64,000 nucleotides of DNA from Mesobacillus jeotgali (lineage in GTDB: Bacteria > Bacillota > Bacilli > Bacillales > Cytobacillaceae), in contig NZ_CP109811.1 of NCBI RefSeq assembly GCF_014856545.2, positions 738,001-802,000 on the forward strand, written 5' to 3'. Both the position numbers and the translations under genes were made by a program. The notes beneath the pieces were generated by a model. The model made no database searches and had not been told where the DNA came from. It saw only the letters and a program-made list of their open reading frames with translations. Numbering within the stretch: the stretch's first letter is position 1; each line of letters opens with the position of its first letter. This document shows, one piece after another, positions 58,050-64,000 of this stretch.

Positions 58050-59192
58050 ATGACGAAAAAATTTGAAACGGAAGTAATTCATTCCATACATAACAAGCAA
58101 GCGGGAATAAAGAGCAAGGCAACACCGATTTACCAGACATCAGCATTTACCTTTAATGACCTTGATGAGCTTGAGGGCTTTTATCAGGGAGAGGGAAATT
58201 ATTTATATTCAAGAGTCGGAAACCCTAATACCGATGAACTCGGTCAATCAGTTGCAGTGCTAGAATATGCTGAAGACGGGGTAGCGGCATCATCTGGTTT
58301 GGCTGCGATTTTAGCTGGTGTCCTGGCAGTGGTGAAGAATGGCGATCATATTGTTGCGGCTGATGATGTTTATGGCGGCAGTTTTCATATGCTGAAAGCT
58401 GAATTGGAACGCTTCGGAATCGAAACGACGTTTGTCTCGTTTGCAGACCTGGAAAATGTAGAGCAGGCCATTAAATCCAATACGAAACTTCTTTACACCG
58501 AGTCCATCACGAATCCGCTCCTTCGTGTTGAAAAATTGGAGGAAGTCATTGCGCTGGCTAAGAAAAGAAATCTTACTGTATTAGTTGATAATACGTTCGC
58601 TACACCGCTTCATGTCCGTCCGTTTTTGCTGGGAGCCGATCTTGTCGTCCACAGTGCCACGAAATACATCGGCGGTCACAGTGATGTTACCTCTGGTGTT
58701 GTCGTTGGCAAGAAGGAATTAATAGCAGAAGCGCGTGCAAGAATCGTGAATCTTGGTGCGAACCTCAGCCCGTTTGAAGCGTGGCTGACTTGCAGAGGGT
58801 TAAAGACTCTTGCTTTAAGAATGAAAGCTCAATCCGAGAATGCCAGGCTGCTTGCAGACAGTCTAAAGGAACATCAGAATGTTTCAAAGGTATATTATCC
58901 ATTTTCAGAAGGTGAAAAAGGTTTTGGTGCCATTGTAAGTATTGAGTTGGCGGAACACGTGGATACAGACAAATTTTTCAAATCGCTTGGTTGGGTAAAA
59001 ATAGTACCTACACTTGCGGGAGTTGAGACGACAGTCTCCCATCCGCTGAAAACCTCCCATCGTGCACTTCCGCCAGAGGCTCAGGCAGAGCTTGGCATTA
59101 CGTATCGACTGGTCAGGATTTCGGTTGGGATCGAAAATGCCGATGACATCATCGAGCAATTTGAGGCAGCATTGGAAGCAGCAGGGAAGTAA
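58050..59192 (+). CDS. Cys/Met metabolism PLP-dependent enzyme (MetI/MetC-like)
   Basis: 380 residues from ATG 58050 with GCAGGTGAC upstream; the longer in-frame start at 57990 lies in the terminator. PLP enzyme of the trans-sulfuration family: Y-S-R-V-G-N-P-N, S-S-G-L-A-A, L-Y-T-E-S-I-T-N-P-L and PLP Lys in S-A-T-K-Y-I-G-G-H-S-D. S-box control implies a role in methionine/homocysteine supply, as for cystathionine gamma-synthase (MetI) in B. subtilis; cystathionine or methionine lyase is also possible. Around residues 285-300 (V-Y-Y-P-F-S-E-G-E-K-G-F-G-A) about ten residues usually present here are missing. Confidence 0.87.
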   Translation: MTKKFETEVIHSIHNKQAGIKSKATPIYQTSAFTFNDLDELEGFYQGEGNYLYSRVGNPNTDELGQSVAVLEYAEDGVAASSGLAAILAGVLAVVKNGDHIVAADDVYGGSFHMLKAELERFGIETTFVSFADLENVEQAIKSNTKLLYTESITNPLLRVEKLEEVIALAKKRNLTVLVDNTFATPLHVRPFLLGADLVVHSATKYIGGHSDVTSGVVVGKKELIAEARARIVNLGANLSPFEAWLTCRGLKTLALRMKAQSENARLLADSLKEHQNVSKVYYPFSEGEKGFGAIVSIELAEHVDTDKFFKSLGWVKIVPTLAGVETTVSHPLKTSHRALPPEAQAELGITYRLVRISVGIENADDIIEQFEAALEAAGK

Positions 59193-59340
59193 TATGGTAT
59201 TCGAGTTCCTATAAACTGAATATCTCCACTTATTTCAGCCTCATTGAGCCATCAAGATAAAATAGCCGGAAATTCTCCGCTTACGAAAATCAACCTTGGA
59301 TGAACAAATAAAGAATGTCCATTTAATCTTTCGACATAAG

Positions 59341-59365
59341 GTTTACGCCTCCTGTGTGCGGGTAT
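59341..59365 (+). promoter_or_regulatory. Sigma-B general stress promoter
   Basis: GTTTAC (59341-59346), 13-base spacer, GGGTAT (59360-59365), close to the sigma-B consensus GTTTAA / GGGTAT, 38 bases before a stress-protein gene. Upstream, 59193-59340 holds nothing else I can name. Confidence 0.75.
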
Positions 59366-59402
59366 TTTTAAAAGGACTACTCGTCTAAAGGAGGCTTTTA
59401 TT

Positions 59403-59969
59403 ATGTTTGAACATGAAAAACATCTTGTTGGAGTATATGATAATGAGCAAGACGCAATCCAGGCTGTTGAGGACCTGAAAAGACAGGGATACTCAACCGA
59501 TGACATTTCTGTTATCAGTAAGAACGAAGATGAAGTTCACGATGTTAACGAAGCAACCGGTACAAAGACTGAGGAAGGTCTTGCTGCAGGTGCGGCAACA
59601 GGCGGCGTATTGGGCGGCCTTACTGGATTATTGGCAGGCATCGGCGCACTTGCGATCCCTGGAATAGGTCCAATCGTAGCTGCGGGCCCAATCGCTGCAA
59701 CACTGACAGGTGCTGCAGTAGGCGCAGGTGCTGGCGGTTTGGCTGGAGCACTGATTGGTATGGGTATTCCGGAAGATGAAGCAGAACGCTACGAAGGCTA
59801 TGTCAAAGAAGGCAAGATTCTAGTTGTTGTCGAGCGCGACGAAAACAGAGTTGGCCTGAATAATGGTACTACAGCCGTTGATGGAACAAGAACTAACGAC
59901 CCGGTTGATGCACCGCTTACTTCGGACAACCCTGCAAACACTCGTTTTGATAACACACGCGACTTTTAA
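59403..59969 (+). CDS. General stress protein (YflT/GspM-like, glycine-rich)
   Basis: 188 residues; ATG preceded by AAAGGAGG. N-terminal ~60 residues match the general-stress-protein 17M/YflT fold (V-G-V-Y-D-N-E-Q-D-A-I-Q-A-V-E-D-L-K-R-Q-G-Y), then a Gly/Ala-rich hydrophobic region (~65-125) able to form two hairpin helices, then a charged tail. Sigma-B promoter upstream agrees with salt, heat or ethanol induction. Molecular role unknown. Confidence 0.85.
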   Translation: MFEHEKHLVGVYDNEQDAIQAVEDLKRQGYSTDDISVISKNEDEVHDVNEATGTKTEEGLAAGAATGGVLGGLTGLLAGIGALAIPGIGPIVAAGPIAATLTGAAVGAGAGGLAGALIGMGIPEDEAERYEGYVKEGKILVVVERDENRVGLNNGTTAVDGTRTNDPVDAPLTSDNPANTRFDNTRDF

Positions 59970-59988
59970 TAATGAGGCCATATAAACA

Positions 59989-60016
59989 GGCTGCCAGATC
60001 ATTCTGGCAGCCTTTT
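59989..60016. terminator. Intrinsic terminator
   Basis: Perfect 10-bp stem GGCTGCCAGA / TCTGGCAGCC with TTTT; shared between convergent genes. Confidence 0.85.
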
Positions 60017-60022
60017 GGCATT

Positions 60023-60172
60023 CTACGACTTACTCTTTCTCTCCGTATCCAACAAATCAATCCGACTGGCGTCATCGTAATTGAAAGCTGATGTGATGAA
60101 GAACATCAACATGCCGCCGATTATACCGAGACAAATGACAAAACCAATGGTCATCACCCAAAGATAGCCCAT
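60023..60172 (-). CDS. Small single-helix membrane protein
   Basis: 49 residues from a minus-strand ATG at 60172, ten bases after GGAGG; an in-frame longer frame exists upstream but its starts lack a ribosome site. One membrane helix (residues 3-25) and a short polar tail with D-D-A-S-R-I-D-L-L-D-T-E-R. Unknown function. Confidence 0.65.
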   Translation of the reverse strand: MGYLWVMTIGFVICLGIIGGMLMFFITSAFNYDDASRIDLLDTERKSKS

Positions 60173-60292
60173 AATTCGCATTCCTCCCTTGATTAATCTA
60201 TATGCACCGTTCCTGTGATGTTTTCTTGTGAAAAAATAATAAAGTATAAATTCTTGGATTATTCTCATCCTATCAGGTGAGGAGGATTGAAA

Positions 60293-60901
60293 ATGTTCAA
60301 GAAAATAATCTTAGCTCTGCTATTAATGGTAATGGCTATTCCGACTATTTCGTCTGCACAGCAAGTCCATACAGTACAGCCCGGGGACACTCTTTGGAAA
60401 ATTTCAGTCAGATACCAGGTTGGCCTTTCGGAAATCATCGCTGCCAACCCACAGTTTAATAATCCGAATTTGATTTATCCTGGCCAGAGGGTAAATATCC
60501 CTACATTAAGGGCAGCAAAGAGTATCGAAAGCCAGGTGATCCAGCTGACAAACCAGGAACGCGCCAAGAATGGCCTGAAGCCCCTTGCTGCTGACTGGCA
60601 GCTCTCAAGGGTCGCCAGATATAAATCAGCAGATATGAGAGACAAAAATTATTTCTCCCATACCAGTCCTACATACGGCAGTCCCTTCACGATGATGAAG
60701 AACTTTGGAGTCAATTACCGAAGCGCTGCCGAAAACATTGCAGCCGGCCAGAGAACTCCAAATGAAGTAGTACAATCCTGGATGAACAGCCCAGGTCACC
60801 GGAAGAACATCCTTAGCCCAGCGTACACCCATATTGGTGTCGGGCATGCGACCGGAGGCAATTATGGCCACTATTGGACGCAAATGTTCATCGCAAAATA
60901 A
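60293..60901 (+). CDS. LysM-CAP domain secreted protein (YkwD-like)
   Basis: 202 residues; ATG 60293 seven bases after GGAGG. Signal peptide residues 1-22, one LysM peptidoglycan-binding repeat (V-Q-P-G-D-T-L-W-K-I-S, ~26-70), and a CAP/SCP-PR1 domain (~80-200) with N-x-x-R, H-x-x-P-T and G-H-R-K-N-I-L-S-P-A-Y-T-H-I-G-V-G. Wall-associated; many Bacillus relatives are spore- or envelope-linked. Confidence 0.9.
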   Translation: MFKKIILALLLMVMAIPTISSAQQVHTVQPGDTLWKISVRYQVGLSEIIAANPQFNNPNLIYPGQRVNIPTLRAAKSIESQVIQLTNQERAKNGLKPLAADWQLSRVARYKSADMRDKNYFSHTSPTYGSPFTMMKNFGVNYRSAAENIAAGQRTPNEVVQSWMNSPGHRKNILSPAYTHIGVGHATGGNYGHYWTQMFIAK

Positions 60902-60912
60902 ATATAGACCGA

Positions 60913-60946
60913 AATAACCCAGTGAATAGCCACTGGGTTATTTTTT
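60913..60946 (+). terminator. Intrinsic terminator
   Basis: Perfect 12-bp stem AATAACCCAGTG / CACTGGGTTATT and six T. Confidence 0.88.
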
Positions 60947-60949
60947 ATA

Positions 60950-61143
60950 GATGCTTTTCGTTAACCTTCTCGGAAAACTATACATTATCCTCTCAGAGAT
61001 TTCCGCGACATAAGGTCTGGTGAATCGCCGGGTCCGGTCCCCGTCTAAGCCTCAGGTCCTACTGCAAAATCAAGCTCAGGCACGTTATTGAATTTTTGCC
61101 AGAAAGGTAAGATGTAATCATAAGAGATAAGGAGGAATTGAAC
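60950..61143. other. Leader region of the lia operon
   Basis: No gene. GGTCC occurs three times, at 61031, 61036 and 61054, in a local GC-rich block and could hold a LiaR or other response-regulator site; I see no dependable -10/-35 pair. A stretch at 60975-61015 resembles the 21-bp degenerate repeats at 16.7 kb. Confidence 0.35.
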
Positions 61144-61488
61144 ATGAAAAAATTTGGTTTACTGGTTGCCGGCTTCATTGCTGCCATGGTGTTGATTTCG
61201 AATCTAGGTCCGCTAGTCGGGCTTGGAGTCAGCTTGCTGGTGCTTTACTTCGTCGTCAAGCAATTTTTAAAGACAGATTCTACCGCCGCAAAGATTGGCT
61301 GGGGAATCGCCGGCTTCATCATCCTGATGGCGACAGCTTCTAACGTCCCGGCAATCCTGGGAATCGCAGCTGCGTATGTCCTGTACCTTGTATACAAGAA
61401 CTGGGATAAAAAAGAAGATGTGATTCGCGAAGACAACGATCCTTTCGTCAACTTCGAAAAGCAATGGGCACAATTGAATAACAAATAA
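61144..61488 (+). CDS. liaI: LiaI-like small membrane protein
   Basis: 114 residues; ATG 61144 eight bases after GGAGG (TTG 61138 rejected). Four short hydrophobic segments and a charged C-terminal tail. By order (membrane protein, PspA-like LiaH, LiaF, LiaS) it is the LiaI membrane anchor for LiaH. In B. subtilis this gene is strongly induced by bacitracin and other envelope stress. Confidence 0.78.
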   Translation: MKKFGLLVAGFIAAMVLISNLGPLVGLGVSLLVLYFVVKQFLKTDSTAAKIGWGIAGFIILMATASNVPAILGIAAAYVLYLVYKNWDKKEDVIREDNDPFVNFEKQWAQLNNK

Positions 61489-61518
61489 AATCATCCATAT
61501 CAAAAGGAGAGAAAGTAA

Positions 61519-62163
61519 ATGGCAAATCTATTAACAAGAATCAAAAACACAGTAATGGCAGATCTTCACGAGGCGCTTGACCAGAAGGAAAAGAAAAATC
61601 CAATCGCGCTGTTGAATCAGTATCTTCGCGAATGTGAAGCAGAAACAGAAAAGGTCAGAAAGCTGCTTGAGCGCCAGGGACAGTTGAAGGAACAGTTTGC
61701 CCGCGAACATCAGCAAGCACTTGAAATGGCCGAAAAACGAAAGTATCAATCCGAGGTGGCAATGAGAGCAGGTGAAACGGATCTCCAGGAGTTTGCCGGC
61801 AGGGAGCAGGCACAATATGAGGAGCGCGGAGCAAGGCTGAAGGAAGCGATGGAAAATGCGGTCAAACAGCAGCTCGAGCTTGAGCGGAAGTATGAAGAGA
61901 TGAACCATAAGTTAAAAGACATGCACATCCGCAGACTTGAACTGATGGGCCGGGAAAATGTTACTCGCGCCCACCATAGAATGGATCAGGTGCTCGATAA
62001 CGGGGCTTACTCCGATAAAGCCTATTCAAAATTCGCAGACATGGAAAACTATCTTGACCAGCTTGAGGAGAAAGTGAATAACAGCTATAATCGCAATACA
62101 ATTGACAGCAGGATTGCCCAGCTCGAAAAAGAGTTCAAAAATAAAGAAACACATACTATTTAA
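61519..62163 (+). CDS. liaH: LiaH, PspA/IM30 family envelope-stress protein
   Basis: 214 residues; ATG after AAAAGGAGAG. Almost wholly helical coiled coil of the PspA/IM30/Vipp family (T-R-I-K-N-T-V-M-A-D-L-H-E-A-L-D). Assembles on membranes to protect against lipid-II damaging agents; made in large amounts via LiaR. Located between LiaI and LiaF and followed by a strong terminator, giving the known differential expression. Confidence 0.9.
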   Translation: MANLLTRIKNTVMADLHEALDQKEKKNPIALLNQYLRECEAETEKVRKLLERQGQLKEQFAREHQQALEMAEKRKYQSEVAMRAGETDLQEFAGREQAQYEERGARLKEAMENAVKQQLELERKYEEMNHKLKDMHIRRLELMGRENVTRAHHRMDQVLDNGAYSDKAYSKFADMENYLDQLEEKVNNSYNRNTIDSRIAQLEKEFKNKETHTI

Positions 62164-62188
62164 TAGGCAAAACATGGTATTCTATAGA

Positions 62189-62210
62189 GGCGCAGGCAGC
62201 TGCGCCTTTT
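62189..62210 (+). terminator. Terminator between liaH and liaF
   Basis: Perfect stem GGCGCAG / CTGCGCC, loop of four, then TTTT. Allows high liaIH and lower liaFS expression. Confidence 0.85.
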
Positions 62211-62301
62211 GGGGTATCAACCTCGAACAGACTTCATAATAAAAATCCTCTATCATGTATTCCATTTAAAATATAAATCTAGAGGAAGGGAGGAAAACAG
62301 C

Positions 62302-63036
62302 ATGTTGAACAACATGAAGAATGATTATGTCAGCTGGATTGTGATTACTGGACTTATACTGCTTTTACTAGAAGTTTCATTTTTTAACGAAGGACTGATT
62401 TTCTCCCTTCTTGCAAGCGGAGCGATGATCTATTTCGGGCGCTCCTTGATGCCGAAGAAATCTGGGAAACTGCTTTTCTGGGCAGGCTTGTTCTTTTTCC
62501 TGAGCAGTGTTTTCAGCATGATGACATTCCGGTTTTTTCTATTAGCGGTACTGATCTATCTTGCCTATCAATTTGCTCAGTCGAAAAAGAAGCCGGAAGT
62601 GATCACGCCAGTTTTAAAGGAGCCTGAAAAAGAAAACAGGAAGGAAATGCTGATCGAAAAACCTCCTCTTCTTAAAAATCGTTTGTTTGGCCATCAGGAA
62701 ACGCCTTCCCATGTGTATGAGTGGAATGATGTCAATATCCAGACGGGGATTGGCGACAGTGTCATCGACCTGAGCCTGACGGTGCTGCCAAAGGGAGAAA
62801 CTGTGGTTTTTATCCGAAACGTTATTGGCAATGTAAAAGTGTATGTGCCATATGATTTGGAAGTCACTCTCAGGCATTCGTCAGTCATTGGCTCTGCTGA
62901 AGTATTCGAGCATGAGGAGGACAGGGTGCTGAACCAGAGCCTGTATGTGCAGACTCCAGGCTATGACGACGCTGAGCAGAAAGTGAAGATTTTCACCTCG
63001 ATGCTTGTTGGTAATATCGAGGTGAAACGCATATGA
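62302..63036 (+). CDS. liaF: LiaF, inhibitor of the LiaRS two-component system
   Basis: 244 residues; ATG 62302 with AAGGGAGGAAAA upstream; the longer in-frame ATG at 62209 lies in the terminator region. N-terminal membrane helices (~residues 13-95) and a C-terminal cell-wall-active-antibiotics-response domain (~130-244, with V-F-I-R-N-V-I-G-N-V-K-V-Y-V-P). Keeps LiaS off when there is no stress. Stop overlaps liaS start by four bases. Confidence 0.9.
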   Translation: MLNNMKNDYVSWIVITGLILLLLEVSFFNEGLIFSLLASGAMIYFGRSLMPKKSGKLLFWAGLFFFLSSVFSMMTFRFFLLAVLIYLAYQFAQSKKKPEVITPVLKEPEKENRKEMLIEKPPLLKNRLFGHQETPSHVYEWNDVNIQTGIGDSVIDLSLTVLPKGETVVFIRNVIGNVKVYVPYDLEVTLRHSSVIGSAEVFEHEEDRVLNQSLYVQTPGYDDAEQKVKIFTSMLVGNIEVKRI

Positions 63037-64000
63037 CGACTGCGATGCGCCAAATTTTATGGGGATTGACTCTAGGAATTATTTTATTCATAGCCGTGAC
63101 TTTGTCTTTTGTGCTTGTTTTCCCGGTAGCAAAGCTATCTGATTTGTGGAACCGTGAGCTGATGGATATTCCTTTCATCATTTTTACCTTCAGTATTAGT
63201 GTTGTATTGGGTGTCGCTTTTGGTATGGCGTCAGGGACCTACTGGCGAAAACAGTTTGGGACGGTAGAAAACTGGCTTTTTCAGCTGGAGGAAGGACAGG
63301 AGCCTGAAATTGAATTGAATCAGGCATACGCTGAAATTTCGTCCATTTCAAAAAGGGTTAGCAAGCTTCATAAGCAAATCTCGGAAAAAGCGATGCTGTC
63401 ACAGCGGCTGGCGACTGAAAAAGCAGAGGAACAAGAGTCACGGATCCAGGAGATCATTTCACAGGAACGCAACAGGCTGGCGCGTGAACTGCATGACTCT
63501 GTCAGCCAGCAACTTTTTGCGGCTTCGATGCTGATGTCTGCGATCAACGAAACAAAGGGCCCTTCCGAAGACCGGGAAGCGAAGCAGCTGAAGATGGTCG
63601 AGGAAATGATCCATCAATCGCAGCTTGAAATGAGGGCGCTCCTTCTTCACCTGCGCCCCGTTGCCTTGAAGGGCAAATGCCTGCAAGAAGGAATCGAAGA
63701 ATTATTGATCGAATTAAGACAGAAAGTCACCATGGATATCAAGTGGAAGGTCGAGCCATTTCCGTTGGATAAGGGTGTCGAAGACCATTTATTCAGGATC
63801 CTCCAGGAGTCTGTTTCGAATACACTTCGCCATGCTAAGGCGGAAGAGCTCGAAGTATTATTGATCAAGCGCGACGATAAAGTGATCATGCGTGTTGTCG
63901 ATGATGGTGTTGGTTTTAGAGTGGAAGAAACAAAAGCAGGATCATATGGCCTCCAGAATATGCATGAACGTGCCGGGGAAATCGGCGGGACATTGAAGAT
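63033..64000 (+). CDS. liaS: LiaS sensor histidine kinase, partial
   Basis: Starts at ATG 63033 in the ATGA overlap with liaF and is still open at the window edge (about 322 codons). Two membrane helices (~residues 10-35 and 47-68), coiled coil, HisKA_3 with His154 in R-L-A-R-E-L-H-D-S-V-S-Q-Q-L-F, then an ATPase domain. Senses envelope stress and phosphorylates LiaR, whose gene should follow. Confidence 0.92.
   Translation, partial: MTTAMRQILWGLTLGIILFIAVTLSFVLVFPVAKLSDLWNRELMDIPFIIFTFSISVVLGVAFGMASGTYWRKQFGTVENWLFQLEEGQEPEIELNQAYAEISSISKRVSKLHKQISEKAMLSQRLATEKAEEQESRIQEIISQERNRLARELHDSVSQQLFAASMLMSAINETKGPSEDREAKQLKMVEEMIHQSQLEMRALLLHLRPVALKGKCLQEGIEELLIELRQKVTMDIKWKVEPFPLDKGVEDHLFRILQESVSNTLRHAKAEELEVLLIKRDDKVIMRVVDDGVGFRVEETKAGSYGLQNMHERAGEIGGTLK

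Noticed and set aside
1..64000. Mobile elements, prophage, tRNA or rRNA genes
   Set aside because: No transposase, integrase, phage structural gene, cloverleaf or rRNA-like sequence was noticed in the window.

Overview
The window reads as a chromosomal segment of a Gram-positive, low-to-moderate GC, endospore-forming-type Bacillaceae (a Bacillus/Mesobacillus-like organism). The reasons are strong AGGAGG-type ribosome binding sites, many TTG/GTG starts, short-stem intrinsic terminators after most transcription units, and a gene set typical of that family: LiaIHFS cell-envelope stress module, YwrD/YwrB/YwrA-like trio, BcrC-like PAP2 phosphatase, SdaAB/SdaAA, YitT, YflT-like sigma-B gene, YfkN-like nucleotidase, immune inhibitor A, S-box riboswitch. 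I see no rRNA, tRNA, transposase, phage gene or CRISPR array. The species is an inference.

Layout. 1-4.3 kb: a peptide-type ABC importer (substrate-binding protein fragment, two permeases, two ATPases) followed by a cytosolic gamma-glutamyltransferase-like enzyme and two half-size chromate transporters (to 7.2 kb). 7.5-9.1 kb: winged-helix regulator plus alpha/beta hydrolase behind a large perfect dyad. 9.1-13.1 kb (minus): amidohydrolase, a 1012-residue GNAT fusion protein and a possible 17-residue leader peptide. 13.3-16.6 kb: O6-methylguanine methyltransferase, flavodoxin, PAP2 phosphatase, CNNM/CBS protein. 16.8-23.3 kb: an arsenic/thiol-metal resistance island with two divergent ArsR-controlled halves, two ArsP-type permeases, small Cys-rich proteins, a CXXC redox protein, ArsR-ArsB-ArsC, a phosphatase, and a HesB-like gene interrupted by an in-frame TGA that may encode selenocysteine. 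23.4-34.7 kb: MerR/SRPBCC pair, ASCH protein, ECF sigma/anti-sigma pair, diguanylate cyclase, serine dehydratase, AsnA, M23 peptidase, MerR plus acyl-CoA dehydrogenase. 34.9-40.2 kb: SulP transporter, a three-gene ABC-2 exporter, SCP2 protein. 40.3-44.3 kb: an AT-rich cassette with a sensor kinase and an HD-GYP protein that share the same membrane sensor domain, a 19-residue Cys-Trp-Trp-Cys peptide, and a PqqD-like/M50 metalloprotease fusion. 44.3-64 kb: M20 peptidase, secreted nucleotidase, immune inhibitor A, DEAD-box helicase, amidase, YitT, a HEPN-like/CBS protein, SAM-riboswitch-controlled Cys/Met enzyme, sigma-B stress gene, LysM-CAP protein and the start of the lia operon.

Most notable: (1) the small peptide plus PqqD-M50 protease cassette at 40.3-44.3 kb, which looks like an undescribed RiPP or peptide-signalling system with a mosaic boundary inside the protease gene; (2) the possible selenoprotein at 23.06 kb that ordinary gene calling misses; (3) a set of five ATCAA-N6-TTGAT operators defining an ArsR regulon; (4) intergenic arrays of 20-21 bp degenerate repeats at several loci with different but related sequences; (5) three small genes carrying one-base lesions or stop codons (arsR at 18.3 kb, HesB at 23.1 kb, mini-membrane protein at 36.9 kb), which are either real decay, recoding, or assembly indels.
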